NCBI RefSeq assembly: GCF_947507565.1
Contig: NC_089191.1
Span: 992,001-1,056,000 of the forward strand
Reading direction: 5' to 3'
Origin: Oscarella lobularis
Taxonomy: Eukaryota; Porifera; Homoscleromorpha; Homosclerophorida; Oscarellidae
DNA length: 64,000 nt
A program made the position numbers and the translations under genes. Within the stretch, counting starts at the first letter, position 1. The number at the start of each line of letters is the position of its first letter. Under the pieces are notes generated by a model. That model was not told the DNA's origin, did no database searches, and saw nothing but the letters and a program-made list of their open reading frames with translations. Shown piece by piece: positions 9,437 to 21,299 of this stretch.

Positions 9437-12400
9437 ATGAAGTTAGCGGCAGCGTTTGTTTCTTTACTCCTCTTGTGCCTTCAAGCTGAAAATAGTGCTT
9501 CAGCAACACCCGACCCCATTCCAAGTTTCACCAACGTGCAGCTATGGCCTTGCACTGGGGGCGTTTTTACGATGAGACAGCAGTGGGAAATCGTGTCGCA
9601 GAGCTATCCCAACACTCACATTCAGCTCAAATACGACCAAAAAGTGCTCGACATACTTGACTACAGTAACACAACCGGAGCAAATCTTCAAGTAAGCAGA
9701 ATTGGACTCGGTAGGCCACTCCCCACACGCTCCGCCCACTTTTACAGGTCTTCGTTCCCACGTCGACCCCTTGGAATCAGCAGTTTATGTACAATACAAC
9801 GTCTGGCGAAATTGTGAGCTTGATGAATAAAATGTGCGCCGAAGGATTCGATTCGGGAATGGCTTTCGGCAATAACGTCGCTATGAACACGTGCACCGGC
9901 AAGCCAAACCAGCAGTGGCTCTACAACAAAACCGACATGACGTTTCGCTACGGAATGAACAAATCGATGTGTCTCGACGCTGGACCAAATGCAAACTGCA
10001 GCATCAGCCCTTTCAATACGTTCCCTTACTGCAACTCCAGTGTCGATGCCGAAACGCGAGCAAGAGATTTAGTTTCGCGCCTGCAGACCGGCGAAAAGGT
10101 TCAAATCTAGTAAAGTTGAAACGCGACGTAACGATCCTCGTGAGATTGGCATTTTCGTCACGTGCGATACGTTACGTCACGTTCGTACGCCCATGTAGGC
10201 AAAATAGTTCGGTTCCTAATTTTTGCTTATTTGAGTAGGTGCAGAACATGCAGAACTCCAATCCTGGAGTGGTTCGACTCGGCGTGCCCCCGTTTCGCTT
10301 CTCCGAGTGTCTTCACGGCGTTCTTAGCGGTTGCGGCGCGGCGTCGGGAAACGACAGCACGGGATGCCCGACGTCGTTTCCCCACGCTCTCGGCCTCGCA
10401 GCCACATTCAATCACACGCTATGGACCATGGCCGGGAAGACCGTATCGACCGAGGCCCGTTCGCTGCACAATCAAGGCGTAACCGGAATCGCGTTTTGGG
10501 CGCCGGACGTCAATCTTTTCCGCGACCCTCGTTGGGGGCGCGGTCAAGAGGTACCCGGCGAGGACCCCTTTCTCTCGGCGGAATACGTCGCCCACTACTC
10601 GACGGGACTCCAGTCGGAAGACGATTCAAAATACTTAAAAATCGTCTCCACGTGTAAACACTTCAGCGCGTACGATTTGGAGAATTGGAATGGAACGGAC
10701 CGATTTCATTTCAACGCTCAAGTGACCGAACAAGATTTGGTCGACTATTACTGGGTGCCGTTTCGGAGTTGCGTCGAACGAGCTCGCGTTCAGTCGATCA
10801 TGTGCTCGTACAACGCCGTCAACGGCGTGCCGAGCTGCGCGAATTCGCTCTTTCAGAACGAAATCGCGCGAGGCGAATGGGGATTCGACGGGTTCATTGT
10901 AAGCGATTGCGGCGCTATTGGAGCGATTCAAAACGATCACCACTACACGTCGAAAGAGAACGATACGTGCAAGGCGGGAGTTCTAGGCGGTTGCGATCTG
11001 AATTGCGGGTCGTTTTATGGGAAAAATCTCGAAGCGGCTGTCGCCGACGGTAGCGTGCCGGAGTCGGCAATCGACGAGGCGTCGTATCGTATATATAAGG
11101 AATTTATACGGCTTGGCGAGTTAGATCCTCCAGAACTTGTCTACTACAGGGTAGGATAATATCAGATTCTAAACTTAATTTTTAAGTGAATGTATTTAGG
11201 GTTTGGGGCCCGAGGTGGTCGATACTCCGGAGGCACGTCAACTCGCCTATGAAGCCGCTCAACAAATGATTGTCTTGCTAAAGAACGACGGTAACATTCT
11301 CCCATTAGATGCAACTAAGGTGAGGCTAAAGCCGCGCGCGTAATTGCGTCAGAAGCAACGTCGTTACTTTAGATTAAGACTCTCGCCGTCATTGGCCCTC
11401 ACGCCAACGCGACTCAAGATCTGTTGAGCAACTACCACGGTACGAACACTCTAGTCAATTCTCACTCTCCACTCCAAGCGCTCACGGCCATGCTTGGAGC
11501 GGACAAAATCAAGTACGCTCAGGGATGCCAAATTGACGTCAACGACACGTCGATGATCAGCGACGCCGTCGCCGCCGCTAAAGCCAGCGACGCCGTCGTC
11601 GTCTTTCTCGGCATACATCAAAAGCAGGAGCGAGAGGGTCTCGATCGTACGACACTAGATCTACCCGGTTCTCAAAACGATCTTATAACGGCAGTACACG
11701 GTGCCGGCAAGCCGACAATCGTCGTTCTCATAAACGGGGGCCCACTTGCAATCGAGTGGATACAGCAAAACGTTCCTGCTATTGTCGAGGCCTTCTACCC
11801 CGGCGAAATGGGCGGCGACGCCGTAGCCGATATACTCATGGGCAAAATTAGTCCCGGCGGACGACTACCGGTCACATTTTACCCATCAGACTTTGTCAAT
11901 AAGAGAAGCATGTTTGACATGAGTCTCAGCGACAACGGCGGCATCACGTACCGTTATTACACGGGGAAACCTCTATGGGAATTCGGCGACGGACTATCCT
12001 ATACGACATTCTCCTATAACTGGTCTTCGTTTCAGAACGACGTAGTCTCGTCCTACACTACAGATGAAGCTGTTGATAGTTCGCTTAACTATACCGTGGT
12101 TGTAAAGAATACCGGATCTATGACTGGGGACGATGTCGTGCTTGCTTACCTTATGAGTCCTCCGTATCCTGGCGGTCCTTTGAAGGAGCTCTATGGCTTT
12201 CAACGCGTTCATCTCGCTCCGGGCGAGTCGACGACGGTTCATTTGACCGTGCCCCCGCAAGTGCTGGCAAGTGTCGACGTCGAGGGCGTTCAAGCGGTGA
12301 AAGCCGGACGCTATCGCGTCCGGATAGGGCAACTAGAAAAAGAGTTCACATTGGTTGGAAATGATCGAGTGCTGTTCGACCTGAAAGCCATCAAAGAAAG

Positions 12401-12455
12401 GCACAAGATGAAAAATCCCGATTTGATTTCTCAATGGGACCTCTTCACTCTTTGA
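9437..12455 (+). CDS. Secreted GH3 beta-xylosidase-like glycosidase with ricin-B lectin domain
   Basis: Five exons, all phase-0 introns: 9437-9691, 9748-10098, 10239-11150, 11200-11319, 11373-12455; 906 residues. Residues 1-~22 are a signal peptide. Residues ~30-170 are a ricin-type trefoil (NQQFMYNTTSG, NQQWLYNKTD). From ~205 a GH3 catalytic module follows: LGVPPFRFSECLHGV, APDVNLFRDPRWGRGQEVPGED, STCKHFSAYDLE, and GFIVSDCGA, whose Asp is the expected nucleophile. The second half has the GH3 C-terminal sandwich (YPGEMGGDAVADIL, FGDGLSYTTF) and a fibronectin-like end. The closest general type is the plant/fungal beta-D-xylosidase (BXL). It probably degrades dietary or microbial glycans outside the cell. 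The first donor is canonical; the second, GTTCAA, is weak but conserved in position with the sister copy. Confidence 0.88.
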
Positions 12456-12562
12456 AACATTTCTTTCATTGCCTCTATTTTTTTAAATGTTTTTTTTTGT
12501 TTGTCCGTCTGTCGCGCATTTGCTCTACTGTACGTACGGGAGATACTGGCTGTGATTCGATA

Positions 12563-15473
12563 ATGTTTTCTACTGCTTACGCACTCTCTGTCATTTCTGT
12601 CTTCAGCTGCTCTGCACTTATAGCCAGTTCTTCCCAGCCTGTCGATCCTATTCCACCATCAACGAATGTTCAAGTGTGGACTTGCTCTGGGGGCGTGAGC
12701 CAGCGATGGATAACCAAAACTGGAAGCTACCCCAATAATCACATTCAGCTCGCGGTTGACACTAAAGTCCTAGACATAAACGGGTGGAGCAATGACACCG
12801 GAGCCAATGTTCAGGTATACAGAATGTGCTCACCACGAATGAGTAGCTACGCTACGCCCCGCCCCATTCAGGTTCACACTCCAACTTCCAAAGGATGGAA
12901 TCAGCAATTCATCTACAATACAACGAATGGAAAAATACTAAGTCTAATGAACAAGTTCTGCGCTGAAGGACTCGCCTCCATGTCATTTGCGGGCACGAAC
13001 GTCGTGACGGCAAAGTGCACGGGCCGATTGAACCAGGCGTGGTTCTACAACAAAACGGACCAAACGTTTCGCTACGGAATGAACAAGTCCCTGTGTCTCG
13101 ACGCCGGTTCGAGCGTGAACTGCAGCGTCAGCCCACTGAATAAGTACCCCTACTGCAACTACACCCTCGACGCGGAAACGCGAGCAAAGGATCTAATATC
13201 GCGTCTCCAAACAGCCGAAAAGGTAAAACCGCCTATACATATATGTACATAATTGATTTTGCGACGATGTTTCATCAGGTGCAAAACATGCAGAACCGCA
13301 ACCCCGGCGTTCCTCGCCTAGGCGTGCCGACGTTCCGCTTCGGCGAGTGCCTCCACGGCGTTCTTAGCGGATGCGGCGCCGCGTACGGAAACGACAGCAC
13401 GGGCTGTCCGACGTCGTTTCCGCACGCACTCGGCCTCGCCGCCACGTTCAATCGCACGCTGTGGACGATGGCCGGTCGAACGGTGTCGACTGAGGCGCGC
13501 GCCCTTCACAATCAAGACAAAGCCGGCGTTGCTTTTTGGGCGCCCGATGTTAATCTGTTTCGCGATCCGCGCTGGGGTCGAGGTCAAGAGGTGCCCGGGG
13601 AGGATCCCCTTGTATCGGCCGAGTACGTCGCTCACTATTCGACGGGGCTACAATCGATGGACGATTCGAAATATTTGAAAGTCGTTTCGACTTGCAAACA
13701 TTTCAGCGCGTATGACTTGGAGAATTGGAATGGGACGAATCGGCAGTACTTCGACGCGCGAGTCAGCGATCAGGATTTGGTTGACTATTATTGGGTGCCC
13801 TTTCGAAGTTGCGTCGAACGGGCCCACGTCCAGTCGATCATGTGTTCGTATAATGCGGTGAACGGCGTGCCGAGCTGCGCCAATTCGCTATTCATGAACG
13901 ATATTGCTCGCGGGGAGTGGGGGTTTGACGGGTTCTTCGTGAGCGACTGCGGCGCAGTGCACCCACAACTACACGTCGAATGAGAATGACACGTGCAAGG
14001 TGGCCGTTTTAGGCGGATGCGATTTGAATTGCGGTAGCTTTTACGGGGAATATCTCGAGGCAGCTGTTGATAACGGAAGCGTGCCAGTGTCGGCAATCGA
14101 CCAATCACTGTACCGCATATACAAGGAATTTATTAGGCTAGGCGAATTGGATCCACCTGAATTAGTTACCTATAGGGTACGATGAAGAGAAGTTAAGTCT
14201 GTTTAAAAAAACTTTTTTCTTCAGAGCTATGGACCAGAGATGGTCGACACGCCTCAGGCACGTCAATTAGCTTACGAAGCCGCTCAGCAAATGATCGTTC
14301 TACTCAAAAACGACGGAAACGTTCTTCCTTTAGATGCAACAAAGGTTCGATATACCGCGCCATCAGAAGAACGTTTCTCATCGCGCCGATTTTTAGATCA
14401 ATACCCTCGCCGTCATCGGTCCCCACGCAAATGCGACCCAAGACATGCTGAGCAACTATCACGGAACTAACACTCTAGTCGACTCTCACTCTCCCCTCCA
14501 AGCGCTCACGGCCCTGCTCGGAGCCGAAAAAATCAAATATGCCCAGGGATGCCAAATCGACGTCAACGACACGTCAATGATTAACGACGCCGTCGCCGCC
14601 GCTAAGGCCAGCGACGCCGTCGTCGCCTTTCTCGGCATACATCAAACGCAGGAACGAGAGGGCGTCGATCGGACGACACTCGATCTACCGGGATCGCAAA
14701 ACGATCTCATCAAAGCCGTTCACGCCGTCGGCAAGCCGCTTGTCGTCGTACTCATAAACGGCGGCCCGCTGGCAATCGAGTGGATAGCGCAAAACGTCTC
14801 CGCCATCGTCGAGGCGTTTTACCCAGGCGAAATGGGCGGCGACGCGATAGCCGATATTCTGATGGGCAAAATCAGTCCCGGCGGACGAATGCCCGTCACG
14901 GTTTACCCGTCGAACTTCGTCAAACAGAGGAGCATGTTTGATATGGGTCTGAGGGACGGTTACGGCGTCACGTATCGTTACTACGAGGGAGAGGCTCTAT
15001 GGGATTTCGGCGACGGACTATCCTACACAACGTTCACCTACGACTGGTCTAACGACGAAGTTTCGTCGTCGTCGTCGTACACAACGGATGACGTCATCAA
15101 CAGTCCCATTAACTATACTATCGTCGTTCGGAATACCGGGTCGATGACTGGAGACGAGGTCGTGCTTGCTTACCTGAATGGTCCTCCGTATCCGGGCGGT
15201 CCCGTTCGCGAGCTCTTTGGATTCGAACGAGTTCGTCTTCGTCCCGGCGAGTCGGCGACTGTTCATTTCTCCGTGCCCCCGCCCATTCTCGCCAGTGTCG
15301 ACGTCGACGGTCGTCAAGCAGTGAAATCCGGTCGCTATGGCGTCCGCGTAGGGAAATTGGAAAGGAAATTCGATTTGACGGGCGAGGAGAGAGTCCTGTT
15401 CGACCTGGCGGCCGTCAAACGACGACAAAAGAATCCTGTGATGATTTCAGAGCGAGTAGACTTCGTTCCATGA
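12563..15473 (+). pseudogene. Tandem GH3/ricin-B copy with 14-nt deletion at the catalytic site
   Basis: Same five-exon plan as its upstream sister: 12563-12814, 12872-13222, 13279-14176, 14225-14344, 14397-15473. A new signal peptide begins MFSTAYALSVISVFSC. Exon 3 is 898 nt against 912 in the sister. The 14 missing bases lie right after SDCGA, at ~13957-13963, and put a TGA in frame at 13981-13983. Everything before and after is well conserved, so the lesion looks recent. One escape is conceivable: 13957-13999 (43 nt) begins GT, ends AG, and its removal restores frame as GA-VAVLGGCD, though ~15 residues after the nucleophile would be lost. A 43-nt intron would be at or below the lower limit seen here. 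Annotated as a pseudogene, but it may be spliced around. Confidence 0.7.
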
Positions 15474-15715
15474 GTCATTCGCGGTCTTATTTCGTTCTTA
15501 GCCGCGTTGTAGAAGCTGTATAGAAAGCACGCGGTCGGGTCTCGTAACCTGACGTCACTAGGAACGTCACCTTTCTCCCGCTTCATCGACAGCGACGTAA
15601 AAACAACGCGAAGGAGGCACTCGTTCGTCTTCTATAGTACCGTCGTACGGCTTCCAGGAAACTACCGTTTGAGATCGATGAATGCGCAAGCGTTGGAAGC
15701 GTCGTAGCGCGCGCA

Positions 15716-18700
15716 ATGGCTCCAATGTGGCGTTCTCTGTTTCTTCTCGTTTCTTCTGTTCTCGCGACGTCCTCGTCACTCGACGTCGACACGCGACTGG
15801 CTATCGTGCCCAATCGAATCGGAAACCCCGACGTGTACTTCGTCATCGCTCGACGAAACGACGGTCGCGTCATCTCGTGCCAATCATCGGTGAAAGGCGG
15901 CACTTCGTCTCCATGGTAAGCGAACACATGCATAAATCGCAAAAAAAGAATTAAGTCACGGCTAATTCATGCTCGTTCGCGTCTTCAGTCTTCGTCACCA
16001 AAGTCTCGTATTCTCCCGCCTCGCGATGTTTATAGCATCTCCCAGCTAGAAATTTTCTAAGCTTGTAAAATCCAAAAATTATCGAATGCGTAAAGGGAAT
16101 AACCAGCAGCCCCGTTAGAACGATAACGATTGCCGCCTGTCCGGGATGGTGTCCATAGTCTAAAATAGGATAAATGAACGTGTTGTTGCCAAACCCAGTG
16201 CCGCCGGCTTTCCAGTATATCACCGAGAAAATTATGTAAACCGTTCCCATGGCAACGGGCTGATAGAAATGTAACAATCGAATGGGCGTGGCGCCGAGAA
16301 AGAGATCGACGATTGCAAAGACGCTATTGAGCGTGTGCATATTGACGTCGACTTCGACGGGAATCCCGTAGTCGGGATTGTAGACGAGACTCCAGTAGAG
16401 AACGGTGACAATTAGGGCGATGCAAAAGGCGACGTTCTGCAGAACCCATTGAACGCGATAGTACCACGGCAAGGGCGGTCCCTCGACGTCGTCGTTCAAC
16501 CGGTCGCGACTTGCGAGGTAGAGACGATGCACGGCCGTTCCCGTCGACCAGACGAAGTAGAGCGTTAGAATGAAAAACGCCCAGTCGGTCAAATAGATGA
16601 ACCATTTGATGTTGTCGCTGCTCGGCTCCACTCCCGACCAGACGCACCAGATGAAGAGGTCGATGGAGATGAGGGCCTTGTAGATGACGTAGGCGTACTG
16701 GGCGAACTGACGAGAAGAGATTTTGAACGAAAAAGGCCGGAGGCCCCCCTAACTCACCTTTTTCTTGTCCCAATGCGACTTTGCGAAATGGCTGGGACGG
16801 GGATAGTCGTGCATGAGAAAGTTGCGACAGCGCAACTCTTCGCGCAAAGAACTACAGATGCGCGACATGGCGAAAATCACGTGATGTGCCGAGCGTGACG
16901 TAGCATACGTTTAGGATGTACGCTTATGCGTACGTGGGGTATATGTACTTTCTCATCTTTAGTAGCAACAGTTGCTGCAGTCCTACACCTGCACTACATG
17001 AACAGATAAAACTTTACGTAATTTATTCATTATAATGGTGATAATGCCGTCAACTGAACGCTGCCGTCGTCGTCAGACTGACTTCCGCTATTACACATCG
17101 TCGTCATGGGGGCGGCGGCGGAAACGCACTCAGTAGCGCGAAACCAACCGTAGAGCACCAACTGAATAGTCGGTATTCCAACGAGCACAGAAACGACGAT
17201 ACAGGCGGCCGCAATCCTCGGCCTTTCGCCGTAGTCGAGCACAGCGTAAACGTAGGGCCGACCGACGGCATTCGTTCCGCCCACCGTCCAATAAACCACC
17301 GTGAAAACGGCGTACACGACCCCAAATAAAATCGCGTACACGAAATGAAAAATTCGTACGGGACTTGCGACCAGAGTCGCGTCGACGAGAACGAAAAGAG
17401 CGTTGAGCGCGTGCAAATTGACGTCGAGAAAAACGCGCCCATCGTTCGCCGTGGGATCGTAAACGAGCGACCAATAGAGAACAACGACGCACATTGCACT
17501 GTTATAGGCGACGTTTTGCACGACCCATTGGAGTCGATAGACCCACGGCAACGTCGACGAGTCGACGTCGACGTCGCACGGGCGCGCTCGGGCGACGACG
17601 ATCGCGTAGTGCAGCGCTGTGGCGCCCGATAGAAGAAAATAACTCGTTAGAGACGTGTAGGCCCAATTCGTAACGTAGATAAACCACTTGGCGTCGCCGT
17701 TCTTCTCGTGAAAACCCGACGCTATTAGCCAGGCGAGACAGTAGACGGCGACGAGTATTTTGTACGTCGAGAAGGCGAACGGATCGAGTGACCACTAAGG
17801 GGACGGTTTTTTAGTTGTGACGGGCCTCGAGAAAAGAAAGTAGACCTTTGCTCGCACAAAGTCGAAGCGATTCGGATGGTCGCAAAGAAAGGCTGACCAG
17901 CGAAATTCGTCCCGGAGCTTTCCCATCGCGGTCGAAGGGGGAGATAGATAATGGGAGGAGGATGTTAGGAAGGAATGTTGACTTGGTGACTATAAGCCCA
18001 TCCCCCCCCTCTGTTAGGGATTCTCTCCAGGCGCTTCCCAACGGGACAGCGTCGTCGAATCCGGTTGCCGTCGCCGTTCCGTCGACGAATGCCACGCGGA
18101 TATTCGTACGATCGACTAGCGGCCTCGTCTTTACCGCCGTTCAGACGACAGTTTCCGGCGCGTTTTCCTCTTGGTCTCAAGTCGGAAATCCTGTGCCGTC
18201 GTCTAAGGCGTCGTCCGACGGCGTCGTCGCGACAATCGCCGCTCGCAATCGAATTACCGTTTTTGCACGATCCGTCAAGGCTGATGGAACGTCGAAGCTG
18301 TACTGGAGCGTGTCGTCGGATGGAGAATCTTGGTCGGATTGGAGAGTCGTCGGCGGGGATAAGGAGTCGTTGAAAACGGATGCGACGGTGGAAAGGAATA
18401 CGTTTGTAGATGTAAGGACAGCAATGTTTTAATTATTAGCAGTCTTTTTTTATAAAGAATATAACTATTAATTTAGAGGCTTGAAGCGTTTGCTGTTATG
18501 TCAGATGGTCATCTCTATCACACGTGGCAGACAAGTGAAATTAAAACTATAAATTCCTTGCCTATTAATTAACCGCGTCTACGCGTTCTTTTCTCAGGTG
18601 ATACTTCGTGGCACGATTGGGACAAGTTGTGGCTCATTCAGCCTTCTTTCACTTCTGTTCCTATTGTCACTCGTCGTGGCGGCGAAACGACGTTCAACGG

Positions 18701-20380
18701 GATCCTCGAAGTGTTCATTCGCGGCGATTCCGACGGAGTGCTCTATCACATTTGGCAGACAACGTGCGATAAGGTCCAAAACCCGTGGGGACCGTGCACC
18801 TGGGGCGCCTATTCGAAAATCAACGACCGTCAGCCCGTTCCCGCTGATAAAAACAATCCTAATCCGTTGACCGTGGCAAAGAATATCCATGAATCCAATG
18901 AGGTTAGTTGTCAGTAAGTGCAGCCTTCTATGTTGTGATTTTTTTGAAGGTATTCTCTGTGGACGAAAAAGGCCAACTGTGGCACGTTTATCAAGTGGAA
19001 CAGGGTGGTAGCTGGAAGGAGTGGAAAAAGCTCCATGACCAGTCCGGAAGTTCGGTTACATTTTCCTCAATGGCAACCATAGTATTAGACAGTTTTAAAT
19101 GGTGGAGAGCCTATGGGGTAAGACGGAAGAAATATTGAACGCGAAGATGTCAGAATAGAAGTACGTCTTTGTAGCTAAATTCGAGTTTGAGTCTAGTCAC
19201 ATATCAACAGCCCCACTCATTTGCCTTGTCGCCGTCAGCGTCTGTGCCGTCTGGAAAGAACGTGACCGTTTCGTGGTCAGTACCAGAAGATGAAGCGACG
19301 AACCAAGACTGGATAGGTTGAAAGAAGAAGATAGAAAAAGACTACAGTAAAACCTCTCTTAGCGGACACTCTGTTTAGCGGACACCTCCTAATAACGGAC
19401 ACCAACCGTGGAACGGATTGATCATTTTACACTAGCAAACCCCCTTAGAGCGGACAACCTTTCTATAACGGACAAAAAACGTGGTCCCAAAGTGTCCGCT
19501 ATTGAGAGGTTCTACTGTACATACAGTAGATGATCTTTATTTTGCAGGAGTCTATCCGCCCGGTTCTGATAATTACGACTATCTGGATTTCGTCTATGTC
19601 AACGGTGGCCAAAATCCAAAATATAATCCAGTTCCAAAGGGCAGTGCCATCCTATCATCTGTCCTTCCCAATGGAACGTACAACTATAGATATCTGTGAG
19701 ACCCAGTATAGATCATCCCCTGACATATATAAGATATTTCTTAATAGGGTTAACAAGAAATATCTTGACGTCATGTCCGGTTCGTTGACCGTCTACGGCG
19801 CAAAGGAGGACGTCGAGTGGGTGCAGCTCTATCGCGGTCTCGCAATTGGGCTTGGCGTCGAAGCGAAAAACCTATCGGATTGCGTCAAGGACGGCAACGA
19901 CACGTTCGAAACGTTTCGCGCCGCTTTTATTGCCTTCGAAGATCGCGACGTCGTCAAGGGCTTGGAGCTGATTGGACAGGGGCTCAACGATTTGAAAATC
20001 GCTTTGAAGGCATGCGAAGAAACGGCGATTGCCGAAGCGCTCGAAAAATTCATTGAGGATTTGATTCAATGCACGGAAGGTAAGATAAACGGGGGCCCCC
20101 CCCTGGGGGAGGGGAATAAAAAATGAATTCTATAGGGAGTTGTACTGCTTTTTTGATTGATATCGTGGATGGGGCCCTGAGCATTTTGTACGAGCGTTTC
20201 TATGAAATTTACGGCGACATACGCGGCGCAAGCAACGCGGCAAAATTCGGGGCTTACGTACAAGGTAGTAAGCGCAAAATTTCGTCACTTGCACAGCTAA
20301 TAATAATTATGTATTTTTTATTTGCAGAGGGGATTTGCATTGGTCGCGTCACTGCAGCCTGCATTGAACCGCCCAGTTAA
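15716..20380 (+). CDS. Secreted propeller-like lectin protein with Ig-like and helical C-terminal domains
   Basis: Ten exons: 15716-15915, 18018-18411, 18477-18534, 18598-18902, 18950-19117, 19175-19316, 19548-19695, 19748-20079, 20136-20264, 20328-20380; phases agree throughout and give 642 residues. The start MAPMWRSLFLLVSSVLA is a signal peptide. Residues ~20-340 hold repeated units of the form L-x-H-x-WQ...W..W (LYHTWQTS, LYHIWQTT, LWHVYQVE), as in PLL/sialidase-like beta-propellers that bind sugars. Residues ~360-440 (VTVSWSVPEDE, DWIGVYPPGS) resemble the Ig-like N-terminal domain of purple acid phosphatases. The last ~190 residues are helical with paired Cys and match no family I know. 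Intron 1 is 2.1 kb and holds two antisense genes; intron 6 holds a MITE. Confidence 0.75.
15951..16868 (-). CDS. Rolling stone-like multipass membrane protein, copy 1
   Basis: Two exons, 16868-16758 and 16706-15951, giving 288 residues from ATG 16868 (MSRICSSLREELRCRNF). The protein has about seven hydrophobic segments: KWFIYLTDWAFFILTLYF, VQWVLQNVAFCIALIVTVLYW, MGTVYIIFSVIYWKAGG and others. The motif order W.IYLT.W......YF...PWYYR.QWVLQNVAF....VTVLYWSLVY matches the Drosophila rolling stone (rost) family, linked to myoblast fusion in flies; the biochemical role is unknown. The C-terminal tail is charged (RCYKHREAGEYETLV). The gene lies wholly inside intron 1 of the propeller gene, in antisense, and the 3' end is 36 nt from that exon's splice donor. 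Confidence 0.82.
17030..17926 (-). CDS. Rolling stone-like multipass membrane protein, copy 2
   Basis: Two exons, 17926-17846 and 17794-17030, 281 residues; the intron sits at the same place as in copy 1 (after the N-terminal ~27-37 residues, ending ..AK or ..KKK). Hydrophobic segments and signature blocks repeat those of copy 1: KWFIYVTNWAYTSLTSYFL, PWVYRLQWVVQNVAY, VVVLYWSLVYDP, VYAVFTVVYWTVGGTN. The cytosolic linker after the third segment is shorter and acidic (DVDVDSS), and the tail (SGSQSDDDGSVQLTALSPL) is unlike that of copy 1. The shared intron shows tandem duplication rather than retroposition. Its start lies 92 nt from exon 2 of the host gene on the other strand. Confidence 0.82.
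19345..19517. mobile_element. pogo/Tigger-like MITE in an intron
   Basis: A 173-bp element with imperfect terminal inverted repeats of ~28 bp: CAGTAAAACCTCTCTTAGCG at the left and its near complement at the right (CTATTGAGAGGTTCTACTG). It is flanked by TA on both sides (19343-19344 and 19518-19519), the target duplication of Tc1/mariner-pogo transposons. Inner AGCGGACA-type motifs repeat several times. It has no coding capacity. It sits in intron 6 of the propeller gene and explains why that intron is 231 nt rather than ~55. Confidence 0.85.
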
Positions 20381-20637
20381 TTTTTTTGCTATGTAATCTC
20401 TGCAGACACTTGAAATGCTGCTTTGTTCTTTTAGCTGGCTGCCATGTTTTTTTTTAATTTGAGTACAGTTGATCCTCTTGTATCCGAACCATTTGGTTTG
20501 AGAACGCTGTGATATGCAACTGAAGTTATTCAGTCAAGCCTGCTGAATGTCAGACCATCGATAGACGAAGTCACGCACGTGTCACGCCACCTCACGCCAC
20601 CCTCTGGGTGATTAGCGCACGCAAGCTAAAATTGTTT

Positions 20638-21262
20638 ATGTCTGGTGTTAGATCGTTTTTCGACCTCGTTGCTCGCTCTCTGGCCGGCGATTCAGTCGCC
20701 TTTTCCCGCTATAAGGGAAAGGTCGTACTGGTGGAGAACGTGGCGACCGGATGAGGCACGACAACGCGCGATTTTACGGAGGTACGTCGAGCAGGCTCTA
20801 AACCGATACATAGGACCCCATTTTGCGATGCAGATGAACGCTCTTATGGATCAATACGGCTCGAGCGGCTTTACGACGGTCGCCTTTCCCTGCAACCAGT
20901 TCGGTCATCAGGAAAATTTCAAAGGCGAAGAAATCATGCGCGCGTTAGAGAACGTCCGACCCGGAAACGGTTACGTTCCCAAGTTCGACATGTTCGCCCG
21001 GTGCGACGTCAACGGCGAAAATGCGCATCCGGTTTTCGAGTTTTTGAAAGAGAAACTGCCGCAACCGTCGGACGACTCGCTCTCTCTTATGTCCAATCCG
21101 AGTCTGATTATATGGAGACCTGTTTGTCGAAACGACATCTCGTGGAACTTTGAGAAGTTTCTCATCGATTCCAACGGGGAGCCATTTCGACGCTACAGCC
21201 CCCGATTTCACACCAAGGATCTGGGCAAAGACATTGAGCACCTGCTGAAGAACAAGCAGTAA
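20638..21262 (+). CDS. GPX1: Selenocysteine glutathione peroxidase (GPx1/2 type)
   Basis: Two exons, 20638-20781 and 20834-21262, 190 residues when TGA 20752-20754 (codon 39) is read as selenocysteine. The context VLVENVATG-U-GTTTRDF matches the animal GPx active site. Other family landmarks are AFPCNQFGHQEN, carrying the catalytic Gln, and SWNFEKFLID, carrying the catalytic Trp. The stretch NGENAHPVFEFLKEKLP and the RPVCRNDISWNF block point to the tetrameric GPx1/GPx2 branch rather than GPx4, which lacks that segment. The enzyme reduces H2O2 with glutathione. Without recoding, translation would end after 38 residues. A SECIS-like hairpin begins ~50 nt past the stop. The gene symbol is by class only; strict orthology is not shown. 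Confidence 0.9.
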
Positions 21263-21299
21263 TGCGTATGTGTGGGTGGATTGAATTTTTTAATTGCCT

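Noticed and set aside
20752-20754. TGA in GPx as a real stop or a nonsense mutation
   Set aside because: It falls at the catalytic selenocysteine position within a conserved motif, and a SECIS-like element follows the gene.
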